Assembly: GCF_003606345.3 (NCBI RefSeq)
Contig: NZ_CP031844.2
Coordinates: 496,001-560,000 of the forward strand
From: Bartonella krasnovii
GTDB taxonomy: Bacteria > Pseudomonadota > Alphaproteobacteria > Rhizobiales > Rhizobiaceae
Reading direction: 5' to 3'
DNA length: 64,000 bases
Shown: positions 40,006 through 47,988 of the stretch, piece by piece
How the letters are laid out: every line of letters starts with the position of its first letter
Numbering within the stretch: the first letter of the stretch is position 1
The notes under the pieces: model-generated
Database searches by the model: none
Told to the model about the DNA's origin: nothing
Seen by the model: only the letters and a program-made list of their open reading frames with translations
Program-made: the position numbers and the translations under genes

Positions 40006-40258
40006 TCGAATTTTGCTTGTTTTATGGGCTGTGATGTTGGCTTTTTTTTGCGTTTCGTGGTTAGGAACAACGCATATTCTATCAGGAATGTTTGCTGTTG
40101 CTGATATGAGCAATGTTGCGGATTTTTTATTTTTCTTTTTAAGCGCATTGTTTGCGGGAATATTGTGGTGGAGTATACCGCAACCTATGTCTTTAAAAAT
40201 GAGACTGGCAGCATTTTTTCTACCAGTCTTTATTTTATTTTTTGTTATTACATTTTAG
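39992..40258 (+). CDS. Small membrane protein, unknown family
   Basis: This 88-residue protein starts at ATG 39992 or 39995 inside the end of the preceding gene. It has about three hydrophobic segments (ILLVLWAVMLAFFCVSWL, ADFLFFFLSALFAGILWW and LAAFFLPVFILFFVITF). No motif points to a function. The coupling holC to small protein to small protein suggests co-translation. Its 3' end overlaps the convergent MFS gene by 4 bases. Confidence 0.6.
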   Translation: MMIIDRILLVLWAVMLAFFCVSWLGTTHILSGMFAVADMSNVADFLFFFLSALFAGILWWSIPQPMSLKMRLAAFFLPVFILFFVITF

Positions 40259-41544
40259 TTGGATATTTCATCATCTGTAAATCCGACAAAACAAATCAGT
40301 GAAACAAAAGAAGCAAAAAGCAAATAATAGCCGATATAAGACGTATCAAAATGTTGCACCAAATATTCCGCAATGTAAGGTGCAAGAGAGGCTCCTACGA
40401 TACCAGATAAGTTAAAAGTAATGGAAGAACCTGTATATCGAATGGCTGTTGGGTATGGTGAAGCCAAAACAGCACCAAGAGGACTATATACCATTCCCAT
40501 GATAGACAAACCAATGACAGACATTGCAAGGACTCCTAAAACTCCAGAATTTAAGAAATAAGGAATTGCAAAAGAATAGATACCGGTGATGATTGTAACC
40601 CAAATCATCAAAGTTCTCCGTCTAATACGATCAGCGAGTCTCCCAGTAATGACCGTAAAAATTCCACAGAAAATAGCACCGACAATTTCGACTTGAAGAG
40701 CTTGATAATATGACAACTGCAGATGGTTTGTTGAATAGCTTAATAAATATGCAGTAACCAAGTAAAACAAAACAAATGTTCCCATACCGGAAAATATTCC
40801 AAGAAATAAGATTCGTGGACATTTTAAAAAGACATCGATGATAGGAACTTTGACACGTTCTTTATTTTCAAGATTTTTTTTGAATTGAACAGTTTCATTG
40901 ATTGAAAGACGAACCCATAATCCTATAATCATAAAAACAATTGAAGCAATGAAAGGGATGCGCCATCCCCAAGCGACAAGTGCATCATGATCGAGAAAGT
41001 ATAACAGACTTAAATAAACAGCAATGGATAAAAACAAACCGATAGGAACGCCTAATTGGGGAAACATTGCGTACCAGCCTCGCTTTTCTGGAGGGGCATT
41101 TTCTGTTGCGAGCAAAACAGCTCCTCCCCATTCTCCTCCCAGTCCCATTCCTTGTCCAATACGGCACAAGGTTAAGAGGAAGGGGGCAAACCATCCAGCG
41201 GTTTCATATGTAGGAAGAAAACCAATAATGACGGTTGAAAGGCCCATTGTGAGAAGAGAGGCGATAAGTGTCGCTTTTCTTCCAACTTTATCTCCAAAAT
41301 GTCCAAAGATAATCGATCCAAAGGGCCGAGAAAAAAAGGCTGCTCCAAAGATTAAGAAAGATTGTAAAATGGCAATCTGATCATTTTGTGTCGGAAAAAA
41401 CACATGAGGAAATATGAGCGCTGCAGCAGTGGCAAAGACATAGAAATCAAAGAATTCAATTGTTGGGCCAATAAGGCTTGCAAACAAAATGCGACGAGGG
41501 GAATTTCTGTTGCTTGTACCTTGCATTTCTAAGTTTATAGACAT
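40255..41544 (-). CDS. MFS transporter, metabolite:H+ symporter type
   Basis: This 429-residue inner-membrane transporter has about 12 hydrophobic segments. The features GTVIEFFDFYVF-like (here LIGPTIEFFDFYVFATAAAL), FGHFGDKVGRKATL and GLGGEWGGAVLLATEN match the MHS subfamily (ProP, ShiA and KgtP-like), which imports small acids or osmolytes with protons. The substrate is unknown. ATG 41544 has AGGGA upstream. A start 30 bases earlier lacks a clear ribosome site. Confidence 0.85.
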   Translation of the reverse strand: MSINLEMQGTSNRNSPRRILFASLIGPTIEFFDFYVFATAAALIFPHVFFPTQNDQIAILQSFLIFGAAFFSRPFGSIIFGHFGDKVGRKATLIASLLTMGLSTVIIGFLPTYETAGWFAPFLLTLCRIGQGMGLGGEWGGAVLLATENAPPEKRGWYAMFPQLGVPIGLFLSIAVYLSLLYFLDHDALVAWGWRIPFIASIVFMIIGLWVRLSINETVQFKKNLENKERVKVPIIDVFLKCPRILFLGIFSGMGTFVLFYLVTAYLLSYSTNHLQLSYYQALQVEIVGAIFCGIFTVITGRLADRIRRRTLMIWVTIITGIYSFAIPYFLNSGVLGVLAMSVIGLSIMGMVYSPLGAVLASPYPTAIRYTGSSITFNLSGIVGASLAPYIAEYLVQHFDTSYIGYYLLFASFVSLICFVGFTDDEISN

Positions 41545-41648
41545 GAATAGAATGTCCCTTTCAATATATGACAAATCAAATATGAATTAACCAACTATAA
41601 TTATAGAAATTTCAAATCAGTGTCGAGTCGATATTATAATGTTTCTTA

Positions 41649-41690
41649 ATATATTCGAACAATGCTGACATATATTCGAACAATGCTAAT
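41649..41690. repeat. Tandem 21-base direct repeat
   Basis: ATATATTCGAACAATGCTGAC (41649-41669) is followed directly by a copy identical in its first 18 bases (41670-41690). Each unit contains the palindrome TTCGAA. The 21-base period equals two helical turns, so bound proteins would sit on the same DNA face. It lies about 105 bases upstream of the MFS start and 440 bases upstream of autotransporter 1. Confidence 0.8.
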
Positions 41691-41949
41691 GGACTGATGA
41701 ACATCAATAAGTATTTTTTTGATTATCAACATTGAATAAAATAAAGAAACTATTTTAAATGCTGTAGAAATAAAAATATGAGGCACAAAGCTTCTCCCTC
41801 ATTCACAGTGCTGTTTCCTTTAAAATTTAACCATTTTATCTATTGAGGATCAATCTTATTCGTAGATTAGTGTTTAGTGTTAAAAAAATATTTAAAATTT
41901 TTTTATGAATATAATTATAACACTTTTAAAGTGTATGTATTAAAAATTA

Positions 41950-41964
41950 AATTTTTAGTTGTGC
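41950..41964 (-). promoter_or_regulatory. 15-base motif shared with autotransporter 3 upstream region
   Basis: On the minus strand this reads GCACAACTAAAAATT. The same 15 bases occur on the plus strand at 51209-51223, upstream of autotransporter 3. The copies have opposite orientation, at about 166 and 131 bases from the respective ATG codons. It is a candidate binding site. AT-richness makes chance possible. Confidence 0.35.
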
Positions 41965-42129
41965 ATACATTTTAAAAACACATGGTGTATACTTGATCTG
42001 TCAGAGCTTAATCATCGAATGTTTTATTATCTTAAAAAATAGGATGTTGAGCCATTACAGAATGTTGTTTTGGTCTATGCACTTTTTTCTAAATGGGGGA
42101 TTTAAATTTGGAATGATGGAGTGTGGATA

Positions 42130-45100
42130 ATGCAACGCAAATTGAAATTAAGTTTTTATGCGTTAATGACCAGTAGTTTTTTTATCAAGATTGCGAATGC
42201 AGATGGCGTAGCGACATTAAAAGAAAAGCTATTAACACCAGTAGGTATCAATGAACATCTAGAAGAAACAAGAAAATTATTATCAAAAGTGAGGGGATTA
42301 AAAGAAAAAGAAGGGGGGGCAAAAATGATAGTGCATGAAAAGACAATAGAAGAAAGTAAGCTTTCAGAGGAGGAAAGGAAGGGGGAGGAAAATCTGTTTT
42401 TTGAAGTCCTTACAAATTCAATCATAAGCGATGGTATGGCGATTTATATTACTAATGGTACCTCTGAAGATTCTGAAATAAATAGTTTTAGCTATAAAGA
42501 GGCGGGCTATTCCATTGATAACACGGTTCGAAAGGACGGAAAACTCTACATTGCTGCAGCAAGCGTTAGTAGAGATACGATAATAGAGCATGATGGGACT
42601 GAGTTTGTCCAAAATTTAAGCACTTCAGAATATGCTACGATTAAAAAAGGGGGAAAACAGATTATTGAGAGTGGTTCCAATGCTGAGGGGGCTCAAATCT
42701 ATGGTGGTGAACAAATTATTTGGGGTAAGGGGGGTCTTGGGACTGGTTTGTTGCGTAAAGATAAGGCAAGTAGTGCTTATAGCACTAAAATTTATGCTGA
42801 AGATGGAGTGCTAGGACAACAAAATATTTATAGTGGAGGGATAGCTTTTGACACAAAGGTTATGAAAGGGGGAATACAGAATCTTGATGGTCAAGCGAGT
42901 GTTAATAACGGCTTCCTAGAAGATTCTGATGCAGTCGATACAGAGGATGAGGATTTTACAATTAATGAGGGGGCTTTTGCACTGAATACCGAACTTTTTA
43001 AAGATGGTATGCAGAATATCTTTGCAGGAGGGAATGCGAGTGAAGTTACTTTATATGATCACGCTATTCAGAAGATATATGATTCTGGATACGTGGACAC
43101 TTTAACAATTAATCATCAAGCACAATCATGGGGTTTGGCAGGGGCAATATTAGATAAGGATACTAATGTTAATGATTTTGGCAGCCTCTATCTTTATGCT
43201 GGGAATGGCGGATCTGTTACGGAAGTAGGAAATCTTATTTTAAATGGGGAAGATTCTAAGCTATATCTTATTGCAACTGAGAATAATGACAAAAAACCTC
43301 TGGTTAAGATCCAATCTTTAAAAGGAAATGGTAGAGTTATTTTTACCTCTTCTGGAAGTGATAAGTATTATTCTCGGCTTAATGTTGGTAATCTTTCAGG
43401 TTCTTTACATTTTGATTTCAATGTTGATTTTTCCAAGCATCGTGGTGATTATCTCTCCATAAAAAAAGGAGCAGGTCATCACACAATTAGCGTGACGGAT
43501 TCTGGGCGTGAAATTACAAACTATTCCCATAAAGAGCTTAAATTAATTTCTGATCGCAGTGGAAAGGCTCATTTTACTCTGACAAACACTTTTGGTGAAA
43601 AAATAGGAACGGTTGATGCCGGAGCCTATAGGTATAGTTTGAAACATAGAAATAATAAGAATGATGGTAAAATTTGGTATTTAGATACAAATTACGCCAT
43701 TGATGAGACAAATACCTCTTCATTTTCTGATTCTAACCTGCAGTTATCTACAGCTTCACCATCGAATGATCTCACAAAACTCATAATCGAAAAGGGAATG
43801 ATTGTTACAATTGCAGATCCTAGCTTTGACAGTAGCAGTGAAAAAGTTGATGGTAATGGAGAAACTTCAATTAGTAATACAGTTCGTGATGGTGGAAAGC
43901 TATCCGTTTATAACGGCGGTTTTAGCTTATACACCAAAATTGAAAGTGGTGGCGTTGAGGTTATAAAAACACAGAGTCTTTCACAAGATAGTACTGTTCA
44001 TAAAGGGGGACAACAAAGGATTGAAGAGGGGGGAAAAGCGGAAGATGCTAAAATTTCTGGGGGTGAGCAGTTTGTTTCAGGAAAGTCTGATATTAAAGGT
44101 AAGATAGTAAAGAGTAGTGCTTATAGCACTGTTATTTCTGGTGAAAATGGAGAGCGAGGATATCAGAATGTGTATGATGATGGAGAAGTTTTTAATACAA
44201 AGATTAAGTCAGGAGGGATACAAAATCTTTATGTAGAAGGAGATCTCGACGATTATAGTAGTTTTGCATCTAATACAGAGGTCTTTTCTGGTGGAGAGCA
44301 ACACGTTTTAGCGGGAGGAATAGCTATTGATGTTACTTTACAAGGAACAGCTTTCCAAGCAATAGATTTGGGGGGCTATGTAAAGGATTTAATCATTAAG
44401 AATCAAGCACAATCATGGTTACATCCTGGTGCAACATTAGAGGGAAGCACTATGATTCATGATTCTGGGCGAATTTATCTTTATGCTGGCCCTGATCAAT
44501 CTCGTACTGAAGTCGAAAAAATTGTTTTAAATGACAGGGATACAAGATTGTACGCTATTGCTTCTGATATGGATGGTGAAAGTTCTTTAATTGAGAACTT
44601 AAGTGGTAATGGTCGTGTTATTTTTATGTCTACCATATTGAATCCACATTACTCTAAACTTGAGGTCGGTCATCTTTCAGGGAACTTACATTTTAGATTG
44701 AATACCAATTTTGCAGAGCAGCGCGGTGATTATCTCCTTATCAAAAAGGGGGAAGGACATCACACCATAAGCGTTATCGATTCTGGTATTGAAATTGCTG
44801 ATTCTTCTCTACAAGACCAGAACTTAGTTTTAGAGCTAGAGTTAATTCGTGAACAAAGTGGAAATGCGCATTTTACTCTAACAGATTTTTCTGGTGAAAA
44901 GACTAGTACGATTGATGGTGGAGCCTATATGTATGCTCTAAAGACGAAAGATCATAATGGTGGAAAGAGTTGGTATTTGGCGCCGTTGGAAACAACTTCT
45001 ACTTCTGTAACTCCTTCATCTCATACGGAATTTCCTATAGGGAAACTCCCTGAAAAAGAAGAAAATATAACGTCGTCGCAAGATGTTAATATCAATTTTG

Positions 45101-47640
45101 ATCCATATTTTGATGTCATTAATTTCAGTATTCGTGAAGGAGGAGGAATTCTACAAAACTTTTGGCTTGGTGATGATCGCACAGTTCATATCTCTGATGA
45201 TGGAGAGCAAGGTGCGCTTAAGCAATCCATGAACGCTACAGTTGAGGGATCTGGAATACTTTATGTTGAAACAGGTGGTTCCAGTAAGAATACAACAGTT
45301 GAACGTGGTGGATCTGAAATTATTGGAGAACAGGGAATCTCAAACTCTACGATTATTTATGAGGGTGGGCAACAAAAGGTAGAAGGAGGAGGAACAGCAC
45401 TGCAGACGACAATCTACGGTGGTGATCAGCTGATTTGGGGAGATAGTTACGAGAACGGTGGGATTGTTGGAAGCAGTGCCTATGATACGATACTTTATGG
45501 TCAAGGAGAGACACCCGGACAGCAGAACGTGTATGATGATGGAATGGCAGTGGAAACAAAAGTGATGAGTGGAGGAATACAAACTCTTGCTAAATGGTTT
45601 CCTGATGATGATAACTTTGCCGAAAAAGCCGGTGGTTTAGCCATAAGTACTGAGGTTTTTGAGGGTGGTGTACAGAGGGTATTAGCAGGGGGTGAAGCAA
45701 ATACAGTGACTTTACACCGCCATGCTGCTCAAGAAGTTCATGCTGGGGGTATTGTAAAAAATCTAAGAATTGAAGAGAGAGCCAATTCATGGGTCTTTTC
45801 TGGTGCGATGTTAGGAGGAGAAATAACGGTTCAGGATTTTGGACAACTCCACCTTTATGCTGGAGATGATCATCAACAAACTAAAGCAGAAAATATCAAT
45901 TTAGATGGAGAAGAGGCTAAATTATACTCCGTTGCGAGTGAGATTGATGATAAAAGTACACATGTTCAGCAGTTAAGCGGTGTAGGAAAAGTCATTTTTA
46001 CCTCTTCTGAAGATGATTTGTATTACTCCAAGCTTTATGTTGATAACCTTTCGGGGAGTCTCCATTTCGATTTTAATGTCAGTCTTGCAGAAGGAAAAGG
46101 TGATTACCTTTTTATTGAGAATGGGAGTGGTTCTCACACAATAAATGTCGCAGATTCTGGGATTGAAATTGTTAATCCTTTTTCAACAGAACTTGATTTA
46201 ATTTTGGATCAAAGTGGAGGCGCATCTTTTACTCTACAAAGTTTTTCTGATGCAAGAATTGGAATGGTTGATGGTGGAACTTATATCTATGGCTTAAAAC
46301 ACAAAAATATTGAGGATGAAGAGGGAAAAATTTGGTATTTGACAGCAGTTTACATGGATAGTGCGCCAAGAGAGCAACGGAGGAGAAGCAGATTTGCACG
46401 GCATTTAAGTCAAAATCAACCGGTTTCTTCTCTTTCAACTCTGACCAATACACAAGAGCATACGATTAAATTGCAACGTCAAAGAGAAAACCGCCGAAAC
46501 TCGAATTCAAAATCCTCAACTTCTGTTTCTTCAGTTGTTTCAATTCTGGGCAGTCAAATGATTAAAGGAGCACCTCCAGCAAGTCATTCTCCCCTTTCTT
46601 CTGACAGACAACAGGCTGCTGTTTCCGTTTCTTCTCAGTCTTTAGCAGATCAGATGATTTTGCGTCCAAGTAATCAGAAACAACCTTCTCCACAATTGGA
46701 TGAGACGCTTTCAGGTTTTCAGTTTTTAACCACGCCTTCTACAGATGCAGTATTGTCTATGTCTGTAGCTCCAGCAATGATATTTCATAATGAAATGCAA
46801 AGCGTACGTGCGGGAAGAGGCATTCTAGATAAAAGTAAAAAGCATACGGCTTTATGGGGCTATGCGATTAAAGCAAAAGAGAGCATTGCGACAGAGCATA
46901 TAGACTTTAAGCTCGATCAGAGCGGTATTGTGTTAGGGATCAATGGCTTAAGCGAGTGGGAAAATGGAGAGTTTTATATAGGTGGTTTTGGCAGCTATGA
47001 TCATGCTCGTGTTGCACATACTCGGGGTGGTACTAGCGGTATCAATAGTTATAGTATTGGGGCTTATGTCACGTATGTGGATCATAGTGGATGGTATCTG
47101 GATGCTCTTTTAAAATACAATCATTATCAAAATAATCTGAAGGCAGTTTCCACGAATGGTTTAGGGATTGAAGGAAGTTATAAGCAATGGGCGGTTGGGG
47201 CCTCCTTTGAAGCAGGATATCGATTTCAGACGTCCAAAAGCAGTTGGTTACAGCCTTATGGACAATTTACTTGGTTGCAAGTTGAGGGAAAAGAAATCAA
47301 GTTATCGAATGACATGAGCGGTGATATTCGCCCCTTTACGTCATTGCGCAGTGAGGTTGGATTATCTTTAGGGTATGAATTTGGCTCTGGCATGGCGACT
47401 TCTTCACAGGCGTATATTACAGCAGCATGGTTGCGTGAGAATAAAGATGATAATCAAACGGTGATTAATGAACACCATTCATTCACCACCGATTTATCAG
47501 GTAATGCGGGTAAATTAGGCATAGGTTTGAGCAGTTTTTTGAGTGAGAAGTTGAAGTTATATGGTGAGGCTCATTATGTTAAAGGGCGTAAAACAAAACA
47601 GTCTCTTCAGGGCATTATAGGGGTACGCTATCGTTTCTAA
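42130..47640 (+). CDS. Autotransporter 1 with triplicated AIDA-type passenger
   Basis: This is a type V secreted surface protein of 1,836 residues. A signal peptide (LSFYALMTSSFFIKIANA) is followed by three passenger modules of about 400-430 residues each (roughly 42420-43690, 43780-44985 and 45120-46348). Each has AIDA-like GG-repeats, an LSGSLHFDFN-type strand region, a HHTISVTDSG segment and a terminal KIWYL. A Ser/Arg/Gln-rich linker (about 46350-46720) precedes a C-terminal 12-strand-type barrel ending in Phe. ATG 42130 has GGAG upstream. GTG 42121 is less likely. I see no Cys in the passenger. Confidence 0.88.
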   Translation: MQRKLKLSFYALMTSSFFIKIANADGVATLKEKLLTPVGINEHLEETRKLLSKVRGLKEKEGGAKMIVHEKTIEESKLSEEERKGEENLFFEVLTNSIISDGMAIYITNGTSEDSEINSFSYKEAGYSIDNTVRKDGKLYIAAASVSRDTIIEHDGTEFVQNLSTSEYATIKKGGKQIIESGSNAEGAQIYGGEQIIWGKGGLGTGLLRKDKASSAYSTKIYAEDGVLGQQNIYSGGIAFDTKVMKGGIQNLDGQASVNNGFLEDSDAVDTEDEDFTINEGAFALNTELFKDGMQNIFAGGNASEVTLYDHAIQKIYDSGYVDTLTINHQAQSWGLAGAILDKDTNVNDFGSLYLYAGNGGSVTEVGNLILNGEDSKLYLIATENNDKKPLVKIQSLKGNGRVIFTSSGSDKYYSRLNVGNLSGSLHFDFNVDFSKHRGDYLSIKKGAGHHTISVTDSGREITNYSHKELKLISDRSGKAHFTLTNTFGEKIGTVDAGAYRYSLKHRNNKNDGKIWYLDTNYAIDETNTSSFSDSNLQLSTASPSNDLTKLIIEKGMIVTIADPSFDSSSEKVDGNGETSISNTVRDGGKLSVYNGGFSLYTKIESGGVEVIKTQSLSQDSTVHKGGQQRIEEGGKAEDAKISGGEQFVSGKSDIKGKIVKSSAYSTVISGENGERGYQNVYDDGEVFNTKIKSGGIQNLYVEGDLDDYSSFASNTEVFSGGEQHVLAGGIAIDVTLQGTAFQAIDLGGYVKDLIIKNQAQSWLHPGATLEGSTMIHDSGRIYLYAGPDQSRTEVEKIVLNDRDTRLYAIASDMDGESSLIENLSGNGRVIFMSTILNPHYSKLEVGHLSGNLHFRLNTNFAEQRGDYLLIKKGEGHHTISVIDSGIEIADSSLQDQNLVLELELIREQSGNAHFTLTDFSGEKTSTIDGGAYMYALKTKDHNGGKSWYLAPLETTSTSVTPSSHTEFPIGKLPEKEENITSSQDVNINFDPYFDVINFSIREGGGILQNFWLGDDRTVHISDDGEQGALKQSMNATVEGSGILYVETGGSSKNTTVERGGSEIIGEQGISNSTIIYEGGQQKVEGGGTALQTTIYGGDQLIWGDSYENGGIVGSSAYDTILYGQGETPGQQNVYDDGMAVETKVMSGGIQTLAKWFPDDDNFAEKAGGLAISTEVFEGGVQRVLAGGEANTVTLHRHAAQEVHAGGIVKNLRIEERANSWVFSGAMLGGEITVQDFGQLHLYAGDDHQQTKAENINLDGEEAKLYSVASEIDDKSTHVQQLSGVGKVIFTSSEDDLYYSKLYVDNLSGSLHFDFNVSLAEGKGDYLFIENGSGSHTINVADSGIEIVNPFSTELDLILDQSGGASFTLQSFSDARIGMVDGGTYIYGLKHKNIEDEEGKIWYLTAVYMDSAPREQRRRSRFARHLSQNQPVSSLSTLTNTQEHTIKLQRQRENRRNSNSKSSTSVSSVVSILGSQMIKGAPPASHSPLSSDRQQAAVSVSSQSLADQMILRPSNQKQPSPQLDETLSGFQFLTTPSTDAVLSMSVAPAMIFHNEMQSVRAGRGILDKSKKHTALWGYAIKAKESIATEHIDFKLDQSGIVLGINGLSEWENGEFYIGGFGSYDHARVAHTRGGTSGINSYSIGAYVTYVDHSGWYLDALLKYNHYQNNLKAVSTNGLGIEGSYKQWAVGASFEAGYRFQTSKSSWLQPYGQFTWLQVEGKEIKLSNDMSGDIRPFTSLRSEVGLSLGYEFGSGMATSSQAYITAAWLRENKDDNQTVINEHHSFTTDLSGNAGKLGIGLSSFLSEKLKLYGEAHYVKGRKTKQSLQGIIGVRYRF
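46601..47640 (+). repeat. Linker-barrel tract nearly identical to autotransporter 3
   Basis: These roughly 1,040 bases align without gaps to 52900-53939 (constant offset 6,299). I counted about 14 mismatches by eye. The corresponding barrel of the middle autotransporter is obviously diverged. Upstream of 46596 the two genes diverge rapidly, and identity ends within a few bases after the stop codons. This is the pattern expected from gene conversion or recent segmental exchange. Confidence 0.85.
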
Positions 47641-47988
47641 TTATAAGAGTATAGTTATCTTTCAAATGTATAATTGTTTTTAAAAGTCTTTAATAAAACA
47701 TAAACAGTTTTTTAGAGCATGCAGACTCGCTTTTCATGACAGGTTGTATACCATTTTTATATTATAGTTTATTATGTGTTACTTTTTTATTTGGTGAAAA
47801 AAATTTTAAGAAGTCCAGGAATTTCCTTATATTCTCGATCAAAAATACATCGAAAAGATTATAAAGAACAGTTCTTTGAGTGAAGTGGTGAGGTTACTCA
47901 GAAGAATTGTTACAATCTAAGGTTGAAAATATATTTTGTAGAGCTAGTTACGTTTGGTGTCTATGCAGGCGTAAAGAGGGGGGAGGAT
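47641..47988. other. Intergenic region before autotransporter 2
   Basis: This is about 348 bases holding the end of autotransporter 1 transcription and the promoter of autotransporter 2. An in-frame TTG at 47923 extends the second gene but has no ribosome site. I see no strong terminator, so read-through between the genes is possible. Confidence 0.45.

Larger units (their letters stand above)
41575..42120. other. Long AT-rich region before autotransporter 1
   Basis: This is about 546 bases between the divergent MFS gene and autotransporter 1. It contains a 21-base tandem duplication, a 15-base motif shared with the region before autotransporter 3, and a candidate -10 box (TATACT, 41988-41993). 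No gene is evident. The amount of non-coding DNA suggests extended regulation of the surface-protein gene. Confidence 0.5.

Noticed and set aside
41649-41690. TTCGAA elements as a tRNA T-loop
   Set aside because: GTTCGA-like letters occur, but no acceptor or anticodon stem can be drawn. It is a tandem repeat instead.
42630-46340. Recurring GG-repeat DNA as a CRISPR or satellite array
   Set aside because: The periodicity is at protein level with variable spacing and diverged codons, as in AIDA-type passengers.
45340-46453. Antisense open frames within autotransporter 1
   Set aside because: They lie opposite a clear, continuous coding frame with repeats. Low-complexity His/Ser/Leu composition marks them as shadows.
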